Source of the DNA: Bradyrhizobium hereditatis
Lineage (GTDB): Bacteria > Pseudomonadota > Alphaproteobacteria > Rhizobiales > Xanthobacteraceae
Direction of reading: 5' to 3'
DNA length: 64,000 bases
Assembly: GCF_020329435.1 (NCBI RefSeq)
Contig: NZ_JAGKJK010000023.1
Span: forward strand, 1 to 64,000
The position numbers were made by a program, and so were the translations under genes. The notes beneath the pieces were generated by a model. That model saw nothing but the letters and a program-made list of their open reading frames with translations. It made no database searches and was not told the origin of the DNA. Positions 16,726 through 24,416 of the stretch are shown in pieces (the stretch's first letter is position 1; each line of letters opens with the position of its first letter).

Positions 16726-18012
16726 ATGATCTCGAACTGGCTGTCAGCCGCCCTTGCCCGCCGCAACATTCATTATGGCTGGGCGATGGTCGCCGTGACC
16801 TTTCTCACCGCCCTGATCGCCGCCGGCACGGTCGGCGCTCCTGGCGTCTTCATCGTGCCGCTGCAGAAGGAATTCGGCTGGACCACCGCGGAGATTTCCT
16901 CAGCGCTGTCGATCCGCTTCATCCTGTTCGGGCTGATGGCGCCGTTTGCGGCAGCGCTGATGAACCGCTACGGCCTGCGCAATGTGACGCTGGCGGCGCA
17001 GCTTGTCGTCGTCTCAGGCCTCGTCGCATCGCTGGCGATGACGGAGGTCTGGCACCTGATGCTGCTGTGGGGCGTGGTGATCGGGATCGGCACCGGCATG
17101 ACGGCGCTGGTGCTGGGCGCAACCATCGCTGCGCGCTGGTTCGTGGCGCGGCGCGGCCTCGTCGTCGGCATCCTGACCGCGAGCGTCGCCACCGGGCAGC
17201 TCGTCTTTCTGCCGCTGCTGGCGAGCCTGACCGACGCCTATGGCTGGAGGCTCGCGCTGACCCTGGTGTGCGTCCTGCTGGGAGTCTCGGCCTTCGCCGT
17301 GCTGATGATCATGCGCGACCGGCCGAGCGATGTCGGCCTGCGCCCGTTCGGCGACGAAGGCACCGAGCCCCTGCCCGCGCCGCCACCGAACAATACGCCG
17401 ATCATGGCGGCCGCGCTCGGCACGCTGCGTGACGCCTCGAAGTCCGGAGTGTTCTGGATCCTGTTCGCGACCTTCTTCATCTGCGGCGCCTCTACCAACG
17501 GCCTGGTCCAGGTTCATTTGATTCCGATGTGCCTCGATTTCGGCATTCCGCAGGTGCAGGCGGCAAGCCTGCTCGCGGCGATGGGCATTTTCGATTTCGT
17601 CGGCACCATCGCCTCCGGCTGGCTGTCCGACCGCTATGACAACCGCTGGCTTCTGTTCTGGTATTACGGGCTGCGCGGCCTGTCGCTATTGTTTCTGCCG
17701 TTCTCCGACTTCACGCTGTACGGCCTTTCGCTGTTCGCGATGTTCTACGGCCTCGACTGGATCGCGACCGTGCCGCCGACGGTGCGGCTCACGACACAGC
17801 GGTTTGGCGCGGAGCGCGCGAACCTCGTGTTCGGCTGGATCTTTGCCGGCCATCAGCTCGGCGCCGGCGTCGCCGCCTTCGGAGCCGGCCTGTCACGCAC
17901 GATGCTGCAGACGTACCTGCCCGCCTTCTTCGTCGCCGGCGCGCTCTGCGTGGTGGCGGCGCTGATTGTGCTCGCGATCTCGCGGGCGCCGGCCAAGACG
18001 GTGCCGGCGTAG
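16726..18012 (+). CDS. MFS transporter (monocarboxylate/oxalate-formate antiporter-like)
   Basis: 428 residues, twelve predicted membrane helices, opening NIHYGWAMVAVTFLTALIAA and followed by GAPGVFIVPLQKEFGW. The start HYGW...P(L/x)..EFGWS/T is typical of the OFA/MCT-like branch of the major facilitator superfamily, which carries small organic acids. The central loop is proline-rich (PLPAPPPNN) near residue 220. Its neighbour is an enoyl-CoA hydratase, so an organic acid degraded through CoA thioesters is a reasonable substrate (inference). Confidence 0.85.
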   Translation: MISNWLSAALARRNIHYGWAMVAVTFLTALIAAGTVGAPGVFIVPLQKEFGWTTAEISSALSIRFILFGLMAPFAAALMNRYGLRNVTLAAQLVVVSGLVASLAMTEVWHLMLLWGVVIGIGTGMTALVLGATIAARWFVARRGLVVGILTASVATGQLVFLPLLASLTDAYGWRLALTLVCVLLGVSAFAVLMIMRDRPSDVGLRPFGDEGTEPLPAPPPNNTPIMAAALGTLRDASKSGVFWILFATFFICGASTNGLVQVHLIPMCLDFGIPQVQAASLLAAMGIFDFVGTIASGWLSDRYDNRWLLFWYYGLRGLSLLFLPFSDFTLYGLSLFAMFYGLDWIATVPPTVRLTTQRFGAERANLVFGWIFAGHQLGAGVAAFGAGLSRTMLQTYLPAFFVAGALCVVAALIVLAISRAPAKTVPA

Positions 18013-18018
18013 GGATTC

Positions 18019-18126
18019 CTCATCCTGAGGAACGGCCACTTGGCCGCGTCTCGAAGGATCGCCGCGGGCGAGAGCCGGGCCTCATGGTTCGAGACTGCGC
18101 AAGTGCGCCTCCTCACCATGAGGAAC
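18019..18126. repeat. Intergenic palindromic repeat, family C, second copy
   Basis: It starts CTCATCCTGAGGAACGGCC and ends CTCCTCACCATGAGGAACTG, with inner TCTCGAAGGATC and GGTTCGAGAC blocks. It fills the gap between two convergent genes (MFS and carboxyltransferase). Confidence 0.75.
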
Positions 18127-18133
18127 TGACAGC

Positions 18134-19693
18134 CTACGGCCGCGTCGACATATTCGTCGGCGGGCCGACGCGCCGAATCGGCTCCGCCAGTCGCGCGAAT
18201 TCGCAGAGCAGCGAACGCGTCTTGCGGGGATCGATCACCTCCTCGACCCAGAATTTTTCAGCCGAGCGGAACGGCGAGCGCAGCTTGTTGAGGCGATCCT
18301 CGATCTCCTTCAGCTTCGCGGCCGGATCCTCTGCTGCGTCGATGTCGGCGCGGTAGGCGGCCTCGATGCCGCCTTCGAGCGGCAGCGAGCCCCAATAGGC
18401 TGACGGCCAGGCATAGCGCATCGAATAGCGGTTGGCGGGCTGGTGCACGACACCCGCCACACCGAACGCGTTGCGCACGATGATGGTGCACCAGGGAACG
18501 GTCGACTGGTTGACCGCCGCCATCGCGCGCACGCCGTGGCGGATGGTCGCCGACTTCTCAGCCTCGAGCCCGATCATGAAGCCGGGGCAGTCCATGAGAT
18601 AGACAACCGGCAGATGGAAGGTCTCGGCGAAATCGACCCAGCGCACCACCTTCTGGCACGCCTCCGCTGTCCACGACCCGCCATAATGGAAGGGATCGCT
18701 CGCCAGCAGCAGCACCGCGCGACCTTCCAGTCGCGCAAGGCCGGTGATGATCGGACGGCCGAAATTGGCATTGACCTCGAAGAACGAGCCCTTGTCGACG
18801 ACCGCGTCGATGATCGGGCGCATCTTGTAGACCTGCCGGCGGTTGCGCGGCACCGCCTTGAGCAGCGATTCCTCCGCGCGTTCGGGATCGTCATCGCAGG
18901 GAATGGTCGGCGGCAGGTCGTAGACCGACGACGGCAGATAGGACAGGAACCGCCGGGCGCGCTCGAACGCCTCCTCCTCGGTGTCGACGGCATCATCGAC
19001 GCCGCCGGCGCGGGTCTGGATCTCGGCGCCGCCAAGCTCCGTCTTCGTCAGATCCTGGCCGAGACGCTTTACGACCGGGGGACCGGCGACGAACATCGCC
19101 GAGCTCCTGGTCATGACGGAATAATGGCTCGCGGCCAGCCGCGCCGCGCCAAGGCCCGCGACCGAGCCGAGCCCGAGCGCGACCACCGGGACGCGCGCCA
19201 TGTTCGCCGTCGTGAACCAGTACCAGCGCGTACCGCCGACGCCGCCGGGCAGATTGGCAGCGCCGCGCGTTTCGATCGTCTTCACCGAGCCGCCGCCGCC
19301 GGAACCTTCGATCACACGGATGATCGGCAGGCGGAAATCATGCGCCATCTCCTCGGCCATCAGCGGCTTGGCCGAGATCGAGGCGTCGGCCGAGCCGCCG
19401 CGCACGGTGAAATCGTCCCCGACCACCACCACGGTACGGCCGTCGATCCTGGCGCGGCCGAACACGCAGTTGGCCGGCGTCAGGTGCTTGAGCTCGCTGT
19501 TTTCGTCGTATTCGGCGATGCCGGAAATCGCGCCGATCTCGTGGAACGAATTCTTGTCGATCAGTCTGTCGATGCGCTCACGAACCGTGAGCCGGCCCTG
19601 GTCATGCTGGCGCTTGACCTTGTCAACGCCTCCCATCTCGCGCGCGAACGCTTCGCGCCGAGCGAGCTCGTCGAGCTCCGGCTTCCAGTTCAT
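18134..19693 (-). CDS. Acyl-CoA carboxylase carboxyltransferase (beta) subunit
   Basis: 519 residues, a full-length PccB/MccB-type carboxyltransferase with two crotonase-like halves. Features are RLTVRERIDRLIDKNSFHEI at the N-terminus, the first-half oxyanion region GSGGGGSVKTIETRGA, and in the second half FLMDCPGFMIGLEAEK-like residues (VYLMDCPGFMIGLEAEKSAT) with GVAGVVHQPANRYSMRYAWP. It transfers CO2 from carboxybiotin to an acyl-CoA; substrate unknown. Start ATG 19691-19693; its first 71 nt overlap the IclR reading frame. A small biotin carrier protein is encoded nearby on the other strand, but no biotin carboxylase is in the window. Confidence 0.88.
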   Translation of the reverse strand: MNWKPELDELARREAFAREMGGVDKVKRQHDQGRLTVRERIDRLIDKNSFHEIGAISGIAEYDENSELKHLTPANCVFGRARIDGRTVVVVGDDFTVRGGSADASISAKPLMAEEMAHDFRLPIIRVIEGSGGGGSVKTIETRGAANLPGGVGGTRWYWFTTANMARVPVVALGLGSVAGLGAARLAASHYSVMTRSSAMFVAGPPVVKRLGQDLTKTELGGAEIQTRAGGVDDAVDTEEEAFERARRFLSYLPSSVYDLPPTIPCDDDPERAEESLLKAVPRNRRQVYKMRPIIDAVVDKGSFFEVNANFGRPIITGLARLEGRAVLLLASDPFHYGGSWTAEACQKVVRWVDFAETFHLPVVYLMDCPGFMIGLEAEKSATIRHGVRAMAAVNQSTVPWCTIIVRNAFGVAGVVHQPANRYSMRYAWPSAYWGSLPLEGGIEAAYRADIDAAEDPAAKLKEIEDRLNKLRSPFRSAEKFWVEEVIDPRKTRSLLCEFARLAEPIRRVGPPTNMSTRP

Positions 19694-20600
19694 TCGTATC
19701 CTCCGTCTTGATGATCTTGTTGTTGTTATGGACCGGCACCGGAAGCGGCTTTCTTTCGATTCGGCTTGCGAAGATGTCGCCCTCCGCGCCTTCCAGCAGG
19801 CTGCCGATCGCCGCGCCAAGTTCGATCATTTGCGGCGCCACTTCCCGGTGCAACCGCTCTTCATCAAACATCGCGGACAGAAGGCCGATCGTCACGACAA
19901 CGAAGGTTTGATACTGCGGCGACCACACCGGCACCGCGCAGCCGTTGATATGCGGGCTCCAGGTGCCGCAGCCGACGACGTAGCCGCGTTCGCGCAAATG
20001 GCGGCGGTTGTCTTCGATGCGCGCCCTCAACAGCGCCGCGTCCGCCGGGATCTCACGTTCCATTTCGGCGATCAGGGCGTCGCCAACCTCGGTATCGAGC
20101 GCTGCGGTGTAGGCAAAGCCGGCCGCGGTGCTCGTCATCGAGATGCGGCTGCCGGTGCCCTCGTGCAGGCCGAGCGCATTCGCCGCGCGCGCGAATTCGA
20201 GATAGACCAGATGATAGCGATCCGGAATCACGAAGCCGACGGTTCCCGGCAATTGATCGGCGACATCCTGCAGCCGCATCCTGATCAGATTGCGAAGCTG
20301 CAACCCCTTCATCATCGAGGTGCTCATCGCTACCGCGCTTGGACCGATGCGGTATTTCTGGTCGCGCGGCAGATAGACGAGCTGGCCCATCCGCGTCAGC
20401 GTGTGGGTGAGTCGCGATACCGTCGAGCGCGGCAGCCCGCAGCGGCTCGAAATTTCGAGGTTCCCCAGTCTCGCTTCATGACCCTCGAAGCAGCGCAAGA
20501 CGTCGAACGCCCGCGACACCACCTGGATCACATCCCCCTCGCCAGACAGATCACTGGCGAGCATTCCCTGCTTGCTAAGCCGTTCCGAGCGTCTTCCCAT
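19623..20600 (-). CDS. IclR-family regulator with C-terminal extension
   Basis: 325 residues from the ATG 20598-20600. The helix-turn-helix is in NLEISSRCGLPRSTVSRLTH and the IclR effector domain follows, ending near SLLEGAEGDI (about residue 275). A basic, low-complexity tail of about 50 residues then reads into the carboxyltransferase gene in another frame. Typical IclR proteins are about 260 residues, so the tail may reflect loss of the original stop. An upstream in-frame start at 20651 would place a perfect operator-like palindrome inside the gene, so the downstream ATG is preferred. It probably regulates the carboxyltransferase and the divergent carrier/TRAP genes. Confidence 0.85.
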   Translation of the reverse strand: MGRRSERLSKQGMLASDLSGEGDVIQVVSRAFDVLRCFEGHEARLGNLEISSRCGLPRSTVSRLTHTLTRMGQLVYLPRDQKYRIGPSAVAMSTSMMKGLQLRNLIRMRLQDVADQLPGTVGFVIPDRYHLVYLEFARAANALGLHEGTGSRISMTSTAAGFAYTAALDTEVGDALIAEMEREIPADAALLRARIEDNRRHLRERGYVVGCGTWSPHINGCAVPVWSPQYQTFVVVTIGLLSAMFDEERLHREVAPQMIELGAAIGSLLEGAEGDIFASRIERKPLPVPVHNNNKIIKTEDTNELEAGARRARSARSVRARDGRR

Positions 20601-20613
20601 TGTTGCTGGCTCC

Positions 20614-20630
20614 ATTCCGCTCTGCGGAAT
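20614..20630. promoter_or_regulatory. IclR-type operator palindrome
   Basis: ATTCCGCTCTGCGGAAT: perfect 7-bp arms with a 3-nt spacer, 14 nt upstream of the IclR start and in front of the divergent carrier gene. The TTCCGC...GCGGAA form resembles operators known for IclR-family proteins. Confidence 0.65.
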
Positions 20631-20734
20631 AAAATTCCACTTGCAGAACAAACTACCTCAGGCAATCTGCGGCCACAACAAAAAGCCGTTCACGAGGACA
20701 GCCAGTCCGTCAGACGGTCCTTGGGAGAACGGAA

Positions 20735-20956
20735 ATGCCAGAAATCAAAATCGTCACCGAAGTCGCCGGGCGCGTGTGCGCGCTTCCCGTCACAACCGGT
20801 GGCCATGTCGGCGACGGCGACGAGATCGCTTTCGTCGAAGCCATGAAAATGGAAATTCCGGTTACGTCGACGGCAGCAGGAAAGATCAAGTCGATCCTGG
20901 TCAAACTCGACGATGTCATTGCCGAAGGACAGGTCGTCGCAATCATCGAAGCTTAG
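20735..20956 (+). CDS. Stand-alone biotin carboxyl carrier protein
   Basis: 73 residues, a bare biotinyl domain. The biotinylation motif EAMKMEIPV is complete, with K38 as the predicted biotin site; the hinge prolines/valines (GRVCALPVTTGGHVGDGDEI) and C-terminal GQVVAIIEA complete the flattened barrel. It lacks the N-terminal extension of AccB. It likely serves the carboxyltransferase encoded divergently at 18134-19693, and would need a biotin carboxylase from elsewhere. Good Shine-Dalgarno GGGAGAACGG precedes the ATG. Confidence 0.92.
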   Translation: MPEIKIVTEVAGRVCALPVTTGGHVGDGDEIAFVEAMKMEIPVTSTAAGKIKSILVKLDDVIAEGQVVAIIEA

Positions 20957-21114
20957 CGAGAATCGCGGCATAGATCTGCGCGACGTATTCCGCGACAATC
21001 TGTCCAGCTTAGATGTTTAGTCGTACGTACCCAACGTTGCTATCGCAAGCAGCCGATGACATGATTGACGGTAACGAAGAGATTTCGCATCGCGAAACAA
21101 TCCGAGGGGAAAAT

Positions 21115-22278
21115 ATGATTCATCGCTTGAAGGCGCTCGCGCCAGTCGCACTCGCAGGCATCTCATGGCTGACCTTGTCAGCGGCATATGCCGAGGACGT
21201 CAAGCTGCCGCCGACCATGGTCGTCACCGCCTATGACACCGGCACCGCCGGCTTCAACATCGCCGTCGGCGTTGGCAAGATGATGAAAGACAAATACGGC
21301 ACCGACGTCCGCGTGCTGCCTGCCGGCAACGACGTGGCGCGACTGGCGCCGCTGCGCGCCAAGCGCGCGGCCATGTCGGCGATGGGCTCCGGCACCTATT
21401 TCGCCCAGGAAGGCGTGTTCGAGTTCGGCACCAAGGAATGGGGTCCCCAACCCCTGCAGCTCGTGCTGTCCACGGTCGATTGCAACGCTGCCTCGCTCGG
21501 CGTCGCCAAGGATACCGGTGTGACCGAGATCAAGCAGCTCAAGGGCAAGCGCGTCGGCTTCGTGGTCGGCTCGCCGGCGCTGAACCAGAACGCGCTCGCC
21601 ATCCTGGCGTTCGGCGATCTCAAGCAGAGCGACGTCAAGGCCGTCGAGTTCTCGAGCTATGGCGCAATGTGGAAGGGCATGATCAACAACGACATCGATG
21701 CGGCCTTCGCCACTACCATCACCGGCCCGGCGAAGGAACTCGAGACCTCCCCGCGCGGCATCATCTGGCCGCCTCTGCCCCACAACGACAAGGCCGGCTG
21801 GGAGCGCGTGAAGAAGGTCGGCTCGTTCTTCTTCCCGCATATGGCGACTTGCGGCGCCGGCATCACCAAGGACAAGCCGATCGAGCTCGGCAACTATCCC
21901 TATCCGATCTTCATGGTCTACGGCTCGCTGCCCGAGGCTGAGGTCTACGCCATTACCAAGGCGATGATTACCGGCTATGACGCCTATAAGGATGCCGCTC
22001 CGGGTGCAGCCGGCCTCGCAGCTGATCGGCAGACCAAGAATTGGGTGGTTCCGGTGCATCCGGGCGCCGCGAGGGCGCTGAAGGAAGCCGGCCAGTGGAC
22101 CGACGCCCAGGAAGCCCATAACAAGGAGCTGCTGAAGCGTCAGCAGGTTCTGGCAGCAGCATGGACGGACTACGGCAAGTCCAATCCGCCGTCGGACGAC
22201 AAGGCGTTTCTCGACGGCTGGATGAAGGCGCGCGCGGCGGCACTGGCTAAGGCGAACATGCCGAACGGGTTTGAATAA
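21115..22278 (+). CDS. TAXI-family TRAP transporter substrate-binding protein
   Basis: 387 residues with a Sec signal peptide (MIHRLKALAPVALAGISWLT, cleavage expected after AYA) and the TAXI-family fold: TAYDTGTAGFNIAVGVGKMM early, KGKRVGFVVGSPALNQNA mid-protein. It captures a substrate in the periplasm and hands it to the fused TRAP permease encoded next. The ATG at 21115 follows GAGGGG; an upstream frame to 21013 lacks signal-peptide character. A hairpin follows its stop. The substrate of TAXI proteins is usually an organic acid or amino acid; not determinable here. Confidence 0.9.
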   Translation: MIHRLKALAPVALAGISWLTLSAAYAEDVKLPPTMVVTAYDTGTAGFNIAVGVGKMMKDKYGTDVRVLPAGNDVARLAPLRAKRAAMSAMGSGTYFAQEGVFEFGTKEWGPQPLQLVLSTVDCNAASLGVAKDTGVTEIKQLKGKRVGFVVGSPALNQNALAILAFGDLKQSDVKAVEFSSYGAMWKGMINNDIDAAFATTITGPAKELETSPRGIIWPPLPHNDKAGWERVKKVGSFFFPHMATCGAGITKDKPIELGNYPYPIFMVYGSLPEAEVYAITKAMITGYDAYKDAAPGAAGLAADRQTKNWVVPVHPGAARALKEAGQWTDAQEAHNKELLKRQQVLAAAWTDYGKSNPPSDDKAFLDGWMKARAAALAKANMPNGFE

Positions 22279-22307
22279 CCTGCCTTATTCGTCGCTCAAA
22301 AGGTAGG
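22279..22307 (+). promoter_or_regulatory. Hairpin between TRAP binding-protein and permease genes
   Basis: CCTGCCTT (22279-22286) pairs with AAGGTAGG (22300-22307) with one G-T wobble, immediately after the stop codon. It could protect the upstream mRNA and lower permease expression, as at 41749-41773. No T-run. Confidence 0.35.
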
Positions 22308-22327
22308 CGAACAGCGTCTCGGGGGAA

Positions 22328-24394
22328 ATGATGTCACCTTCTGCGAGCGACAGCACAGTCGCGCCGGCAAAACGCGTCGAGTTCGACGACCCGCATGCCA
22401 ACATGCAGGAAGCCGAAGTCACGCGCGTACGAACGCTCCGCGGCGGGTGGCGCTGGACACTGGTGGTCGCGACGGCAGTAACCATCCTGCTGTGCATCAA
22501 CCAGCAATTCTCGCTGCGCTTCTTCATCGGCTATACGCAGCTCAACACGGAGTACTTCTATCTCCTGATCGCGCTGATGCTGCCGTTCACGTTCCTGATC
22601 TTTCCGGGAACCACGAGTTCGCCGCTCGATCGAATTCCCTGGTACGATATCCTGCTCTTCCTCGTCACCTTCGCCTGCGCGATCCTCTTGATGCGCAGCG
22701 TTCGCAAGGCGGCGGAAGCCGGCTGGGAATTCGGCGGCGCCCCTACCTACGTGATTGTCGCGGGCGTGATCATGTGGGTCATGCTGATGGAGGCGTTGCG
22801 GCGCACCGGCGGCTGGAGCCTTTTGCTCAGCGTATTGCCCTTTACGGTCTATCCCCTGTTCGCCGATGCGAGCTGGCTCGGACCGTTCCGCGGCACGCAA
22901 TCGACGCTCGAACAGGCGACGGCATATCATGTGCTGTCGGGTGAAAGCCTGCTCGGCATCCCGATCCAGGCTTTCGCCGATACCGTGATCGGCTTTTTGG
23001 TGTTCGGCACGGCGCTGATGATGACGGGCGCCGGAAAATTCTTCATCAACATCGCCTTTGCGCTGTGCGGCACCTTCCGCGGCGGCGCTGCCAAGGTCTG
23101 CATCTTCGCCTCCGGTCTGCTCGGCATGATGTCCGGCTCGATCATCTCCAACGTGCTGACCGCCGGCACGATGACCATTCCAGTCATGAAGAAGAGCGGT
23201 TTCCGCGCCTCCTATGCCGGCGCGATCGAAGCCTGCGCCTCGACCGGTGCGGTGCTGGCGCCGCCGGTGATGGGGGCGACCGCGTTCGTGATCGCGCAGT
23301 TCCTCAACGTCAGCTACGCCGAGGTCGCGGTGGCCGCGATCATTCCGGCAGTGCTCTACTATGCTGGCCTGTTCATGCAGGTGGACTCCTACGCGGCGCG
23401 GCATGGGCTCAAGGGTATTCCGCGCTCCGAGCTGCCGAAGGTGTGGGATACTATCAAGGAAGGCTGGTACTACATCTTCGTCATCGCCCTCCTGATCGTG
23501 ATGCTCCTGTATTTCAAACGCGAGAGCCACGCGCCGTTCTACGCGACCGCGCTGCTGCTCGTGCTGAACCAGCTTTTCTCAAAGGATACGCGCTGGACAT
23601 CGGCGACCATCAGCAAATTCTTTGAAGTCAACGGCCGTACCTTCGTCGAACTGGTCGGCATCCTCGCGGGCTGCGGCCTCCTGATCGGCGCATTCTCGAT
23701 GACCGGCGTGGTCTCCAGCCTTGCCAATGATCTGCTCAGGATCGCCGGCGACAATGCGTTCCTGCTGCTGGTGATGTGCGCCTTTACCAGCCTCGTGCTC
23801 GGGCTCGGACTGACGACGACGGCCTGCTACATCTTCCTTGCCATCCTGGTGGCGCCTGCGTTGGAGAAGCTCGGCCTCAATCGCATGGCCGTGCACATGT
23901 TCATCTTCTACTGGGGCATGCTCTCCTCGATCACGCCGCCTGTCGCAATCGCCTCCTTTGCCGCGGCCGGCATTGCCGGTTCGCCGGCGATGAAGACAGG
24001 ATGGGAGTCGATGTGGGTCGGCAGCATCATCTACTTCATTCCGTTCTTCTTCGTTCTGAACCCGGCGCTGGTGCTGCAGGGGCCGAGCCCGTATCTCGAA
24101 GGCCTCGGACTGATGGCGCTGGCGGGTTTTGGCACGCTGTTCATCTGCGGAGGGATTCAGGGCTATCAGGTGTTCGTCGGCGACCTCAGGGGCACGGGCA
24201 CGCTGGAGTGGCCGCTGCGGGTATTGCTCGTCATCGGCGGGTTCGTGGTGGCCACGCCCGGCGGCGGGATTATGCCGCTGTCGCAAATGCAAGTGACGAT
24301 GCTCGGTCTCGCCATTCTCGTACCCACCACGCTGATCGCGCTGGTGCTGATACGGCGCCGCAGCCCAATGCCGAACCAGTTGCACGCACCCTGA
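22328..24394 (+). CDS. TRAP transporter fused permease (DctQM-type)
   Basis: 688 residues, strongly hydrophobic. The N-terminal part (about 1-180) corresponds to the small four-helix DctQ-like subunit and the remainder to the large DctM-like subunit, with the conserved segments ICIFASGLLGMMSGSIISNV-like (KVCIFASGLLGMMSGSIISN) and TGAVLAPPVMGATAFVIAQF. It uses the sodium gradient to import what the TAXI protein binds. Start is at ATGATG (22328) after GGGGGAA. It lies 49 nt after the binding-protein gene and 22 nt before the glutaminase gene, so the three form one operon. Confidence 0.93.
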   Translation: MMSPSASDSTVAPAKRVEFDDPHANMQEAEVTRVRTLRGGWRWTLVVATAVTILLCINQQFSLRFFIGYTQLNTEYFYLLIALMLPFTFLIFPGTTSSPLDRIPWYDILLFLVTFACAILLMRSVRKAAEAGWEFGGAPTYVIVAGVIMWVMLMEALRRTGGWSLLLSVLPFTVYPLFADASWLGPFRGTQSTLEQATAYHVLSGESLLGIPIQAFADTVIGFLVFGTALMMTGAGKFFINIAFALCGTFRGGAAKVCIFASGLLGMMSGSIISNVLTAGTMTIPVMKKSGFRASYAGAIEACASTGAVLAPPVMGATAFVIAQFLNVSYAEVAVAAIIPAVLYYAGLFMQVDSYAARHGLKGIPRSELPKVWDTIKEGWYYIFVIALLIVMLLYFKRESHAPFYATALLLVLNQLFSKDTRWTSATISKFFEVNGRTFVELVGILAGCGLLIGAFSMTGVVSSLANDLLRIAGDNAFLLLVMCAFTSLVLGLGLTTTACYIFLAILVAPALEKLGLNRMAVHMFIFYWGMLSSITPPVAIASFAAAGIAGSPAMKTGWESMWVGSIIYFIPFFFVLNPALVLQGPSPYLEGLGLMALAGFGTLFICGGIQGYQVFVGDLRGTGTLEWPLRVLLVIGGFVVATPGGGIMPLSQMQVTMLGLAILVPTTLIALVLIRRRSPMPNQLHAP

Positions 24395-24416
24395 TTGCGT
24401 TGCACAAGAGGAGGCG

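Noticed and set aside
19200-20734. 548-codon plus-strand frame across carboxyltransferase and IclR genes
   Set aside because: Antisense to two recognised genes; only the biotin carrier at 20735 is real on that strand.
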